From contig JAEZVS010000103.1 in NCBI GenBank assembly GCA_023443145.1, forward strand, positions 1 to 6,652: DNA of 6,652 nucleotides, written 5' to 3'. Shown one piece after another: positions 4,542 to 6,652 of this stretch. How positions within the stretch are numbered: the first letter of the stretch is position 1; each line of letters opens with the position of its first letter. Under the pieces are notes generated by a model. It searched no databases. It had not been told where the DNA came from and saw nothing but the letters and a program-made list of their open reading frames with translations. A program made the translations under genes and the position numbers. Source of the stretch: Bacillota bacterium. Its GTDB lineage: Bacteria; Bacillota; Peptococcia; Peptococcales; Peptococcaceae.

Positions 4542-5837
4542 TTAGACAGTGGCGCGCAACCAATCCACCATGGCGCTTAGATTTTGAAAAGACACTTCGG
4601 CAGCTTGGACCAGCGTTTGCCAGTCTGCATCAGAGTGACGATGATTTCGAATGGCGGCGGCATGGTAGCCGGCACGAAGGGCCGAATGCAGCCCGGCCAA
4701 GCTGTCTTCTACCACCCAAATCCCTTGAGGATCGGCCGCCAAATACTCGGCGGCGCGACGATAGAAGGCCGCATCGGTTTTGCTCTGACGATCGTCAACG
4801 CCGCTGGCGATGCCGGAGACGCCTCGAATGCCCGTTGCTTCCAAAAGCACTTCGCACAGGTCTTTGGGGGCATCGGTGGCAATCGCAAAGGGCAAGTTGC
4901 GGTGGGAAAGTTCCGCCAACAAAGCGTCGCAACCGGGCTGTTTTTGGGCACGGCGATAACCTTTTTCCAAATCATACTCCCAGTCGGATAAAATATCCAC
5001 CACGCCGTCATTTACCGAATAGTTGTGCTTGATGTAGGCGGCGGCTTCCGGCATGGTCTTATCTTGTATGATGGCGGCCAGATCAGGGCCGGCTTGACGA
5101 TTCTGACTTTCCAGATAATCTATGGGCAATTGGTCCCAGAGGGGAAGGGTATCGGCCAAGGTACCGTCGGTGTTTAAAATAAGGCCTGTCACCGCTGCCG
5201 GTGCGGCGATGCCGCTCACCTCGCGGGAAAGGGACAATAAAGTTTGGGCAGATGCGGTGGGGTCGTCGGCGCGATAGAGGGCGGAGATAACGGCCAATCC
5301 GCTGATGCCGCTGCCGGAAAGATCAGCGGCATTTTCCGGATTGATGCCGCCAATGGCCACCACCGGCACAGTGGCCGCGTTGCAGATGGCACGAAGTTCA
5401 TCATGGGACAGAAGGGCGGCCTCTTTGGAATCGCTTGCAAAAACCGCGCCCGAGCCTAAATAATCGGCGCCATCTGCTATGGCGCGTTGGGCTTCCGCCA
5501 CATTGTGGGCAGACACGCCTATAATTTTATCCGGACCTAATTTCATGCGCGCCAGACGGCAAGAACCGTCGTCTTGTCCAATGTGTACGCCGTCGGCGCC
5601 CACTTCTCGGGCCAGCTCTACATGGTCGTTTACAATAAATAGCACCCGATGGCGATGGCACAAATCACGCAGGGCCAGGCAATCGTCCAATGCTTGGAAA
5701 CGGTTGCGTTTTTTGTCACGAAACTGTACGGCGGTGACACCGCCTTTGATGAGGGCTTCGGTTTTTTCAATGAGGGCCGGACCGGTGAGGTGATCACAAT
5801 CGGTGATGGCATAAAGGGCGAGTTGTGCTGGGTTCAT
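4542..5837 (-). CDS. thiE: Thiamine-phosphate synthase (ThiE) fused to a HAD-like domain lacking the nucleophile
   Basis: A 431-residue two-domain protein. Residues 1-208 form a full ThiE TIM barrel, which joins HMP-PP and thiazole phosphate into thiamine phosphate: QFRDK (38-42), ND (70-71), VHIGQDD (84-90) for substrate and Mg2+, GVSAH (107-111), SDSK (135-138) in place of the usual TxTK, AIGGI (161-165) and VIS (183-185). Residues 215-431 resemble a class C1 HAD phosphatase: ILNTDGTLAD (220-229), a helical cap at about 235-305, T321 (motif II), K353 (motif III) and VVEDS (375-379, motif IV). The expected nucleophile Asp in motif I is N222 (codon AAC), so ordinary phosphatase activity is doubtful. 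A working domain could have dephosphorylated thiamine phosphate; that is inference. The start has GAAAGGA at 5844-5850. No other thi gene and no TPP riboswitch signature is visible, and no clear promoter lies upstream; it may be read from the lysR-type gene. Confidence 0.9.
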   Translation of the reverse strand: MNPAQLALYAITDCDHLTGPALIEKTEALIKGGVTAVQFRDKKRNRFQALDDCLALRDLCHRHRVLFIVNDHVELAREVGADGVHIGQDDGSCRLARMKLGPDKIIGVSAHNVAEAQRAIADGADYLGSGAVFASDSKEAALLSHDELRAICNAATVPVVAIGGINPENAADLSGSGISGLAVISALYRADDPTASAQTLLSLSREVSGIAAPAAVTGLILNTDGTLADTLPLWDQLPIDYLESQNRQAGPDLAAIIQDKTMPEAAAYIKHNYSVNDGVVDILSDWEYDLEKGYRRAQKQPGCDALLAELSHRNLPFAIATDAPKDLCEVLLEATGIRGVSGIASGVDDRQSKTDAAFYRRAAEYLAADPQGIWVVEDSLAGLHSALRAGYHAAAIRNHRHSDADWQTLVQAAEVSFQNLSAMVDWLRATV

Positions 5838-5954
5838 GGTATGTCCTTTCTATAGGGGCGAGGATCTTCACATAAGAGATGGCGTGTGTTTGAAAAATGA
5901 CGCTTGCGGCTTTCTGTTATGAGGGCGGGCATCTATGTTGCGCTTTTTGGCCGC
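5838..5954 (-). other. Spacer between the lysR-type gene and thiE-HAD
   Basis: These 117 bases hold the thiE ribosome binding site (5844-5850). No stem with a U-tract ends the lysR-type gene, no -35/-10 pair with proper spacing is visible on the minus strand, and the conserved TPP riboswitch elements (CTGAGA and the CCTGATCTGG-like stretch) are missing. Cotranscription of the two genes is therefore plausible. Confidence 0.4.
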
Positions 5955-6652
5955 CTATTCATTCTCACCGGGGGCAGGGTTTTTAACGCTGTGTGTGTGC
6001 GGCGGAAAATGTTGGTAAAGAGGCGTTAAAGCACTGAAATAGCTGGTGAGTTCGTTTAAAAAGTGCTCTTCCATAGGCTTTAGGGGATAGAGGTTGCTCT
6101 TTAACAAATGGTATTCTATGGGAATGTCGGCATCACTGAAGTTACGAATGGTTAAGGCGCCGCGCTCAAAATCCGCATCTTTATAGACAATCAAACTGGG
6201 CATAAGCGCCAAACCGTTGCCGTTTAAGACCAGTTTTTTGAGATTAGCCAAAGTGTCTACCTCTATATTGGTGTTGCTTTTGATTTCAATATATTCTTTG
6301 CTGGTGCCTAAACTTTGTAAACGTGTAAAAACGTCAGTTGGAGGTTTGCGGGTCAGCAGGTTCAGATCAATGCCGGGTTCCTGCAAAAAATCTTTTTTGC
6401 AGATGACGTCGTGCTGGGCCAGCGGATGGTCCTGGGGCAGGTGACAGACAAATTGGTCGTCTAAGAGATGGGTGGCCTCAATATGCTCGGTCTCCAATCG
6501 TTCCAACATGGCTTGGCGTGTTTTGGGAAAAAGGGCGCACAAAGCAAACGTGCCGGGCTCTTCATTTAAGCGGCTGATGGCTTCACTGACCAAAATAGAT
6601 GGCGGGTATTCGTGCAAAGTCAGATTGACGTGCTGATAGGTTTGCTGAAACC
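5955..6652 (-). CDS. LysR-type transcriptional regulator, effector-binding domain (5' end outside window)
   Basis: The minus-strand reading frame is open to the right edge of the window and ends with TAG at 5957-5955, giving about 231 visible residues. It begins at the edge with FQQTYQHVNLTLHEY, the usual first strand of the LysR substrate-binding domain (FxxxYPxVxLxLxE). Further family features follow: a hinge-like DDQFVCHLPQDHPLAQ segment, and NGNGLALMPSLIVYKD, the conserved G-x-G-(I/L)-A-(L/I)-(L/M)-P segment of the second subdomain. The TTG at 6617 is an internal Leu codon, not a start. The DNA-binding winged helix (about 70-90 residues) lies beyond the window. Effector and targets are unknown. 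The downstream neighbour is thiE-HAD in the same direction; LysR regulators more often control a divergent neighbour, which would be outside this window. The C-terminal tail (HSVKNPAPGENE) is outside the conserved domain. Confidence 0.85.
   Translation of the reverse strand, partial: FQQTYQHVNLTLHEYPPSILVSEAISRLNEEPGTFALCALFPKTRQAMLERLETEHIEATHLLDDQFVCHLPQDHPLAQHDVICKKDFLQEPGIDLNLLTRKPPTDVFTRLQSLGTSKEYIEIKSNTNIEVDTLANLKKLVLNGNGLALMPSLIVYKDADFERGALTIRNFSDADIPIEYHLLKSNLYPLKPMEEHFLNELTSYFSALTPLYQHFPPHTHSVKNPAPGENE

Noticed and set aside
4448..5032. Plus-strand open frames opposite the thiE-HAD gene (also 4584-4991 and 5479-5793)
   Set aside because: Their translations are low-complexity and Arg-rich or domain-free, and the minus strand encodes a clear two-domain protein throughout.
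5838..5954. TPP riboswitch upstream of thiE
   Set aside because: This was expected for a thiamine gene, but neither the CTGAGA element nor the second conserved stretch is present on the minus strand, and the spacer is only 117 bases.
6615..6617. TTG as the start of a short LysR-like protein
   Set aside because: The frame continues upstream to the window edge with conserved LysR residues (FQQTYQHVNLT), so the gene is cut by the window.

Overview
The window looks like chromosomal DNA from a bacterium of mid GC content, most likely a Bacillota (Firmicutes) lineage. The support is circumstantial: strong AAGGAGG-type ribosome binding sites, sigma-A-like promoters with 17-base spacers, and hairpin-plus-U-tract terminators closing most genes. 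Nothing here fixes the genus; an anaerobe is a guess from the signal-less arylsulfotransferase.

Layout. 1-230 (+): C-terminal end of a ClpB-type AAA+ chaperone, closed by a terminator. 411-968 (+): a PAP2 membrane phosphatase with its own promoter and terminator. 1264-1926 (+): a small class I SAM-dependent methyltransferase. 1982-2674 (-): a TVP38/TMEM64 (VTT/DedA-like) membrane protein, convergent with the methyltransferase. 2675-2905: a divergent control region with a good minus-strand promoter and two perfect palindromes. 2906-4399 (+): a 497-residue arylsulfotransferase-family beta-propeller without a signal peptide, closed by a 17-bp hairpin terminator. 4542-5837 (-): a fusion of thiamine-phosphate synthase (ThiE) with a HAD-like domain. 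5955-6652 (-): the effector-binding part of a LysR-type regulator, running off the right edge.

Organisation. Most genes appear to be single-gene units. The exception is the lysR-type gene and thiE-HAD, which lie in the same direction 117 bases apart with no clear terminator or promoter between them and may share a transcript. PAP2 and VTT proteins can both act on membrane (poly)prenyl or phospholipids, but they are not in one operon, so a joint role is only a suggestion. No mobile element, CRISPR array, tRNA or rRNA was seen.

Points of most interest: (1) the HAD domain fused to ThiE has Asn (codon AAC) where the catalytic Asp nucleophile should be, with the other HAD motifs kept; (2) the convergent methyltransferase and VTT genes each seem to have their terminator inside the other's coding sequence; (3) a 15-bp T-N11-A palindrome of LysR type lies about 64 bases upstream of the inferred arylsulfotransferase start point, and a second palindrome covers the -35 box of the VTT promoter; (4) the arylsulfotransferase is predicted to be cytoplasmic, unlike the periplasmic E. 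coli-type enzyme.
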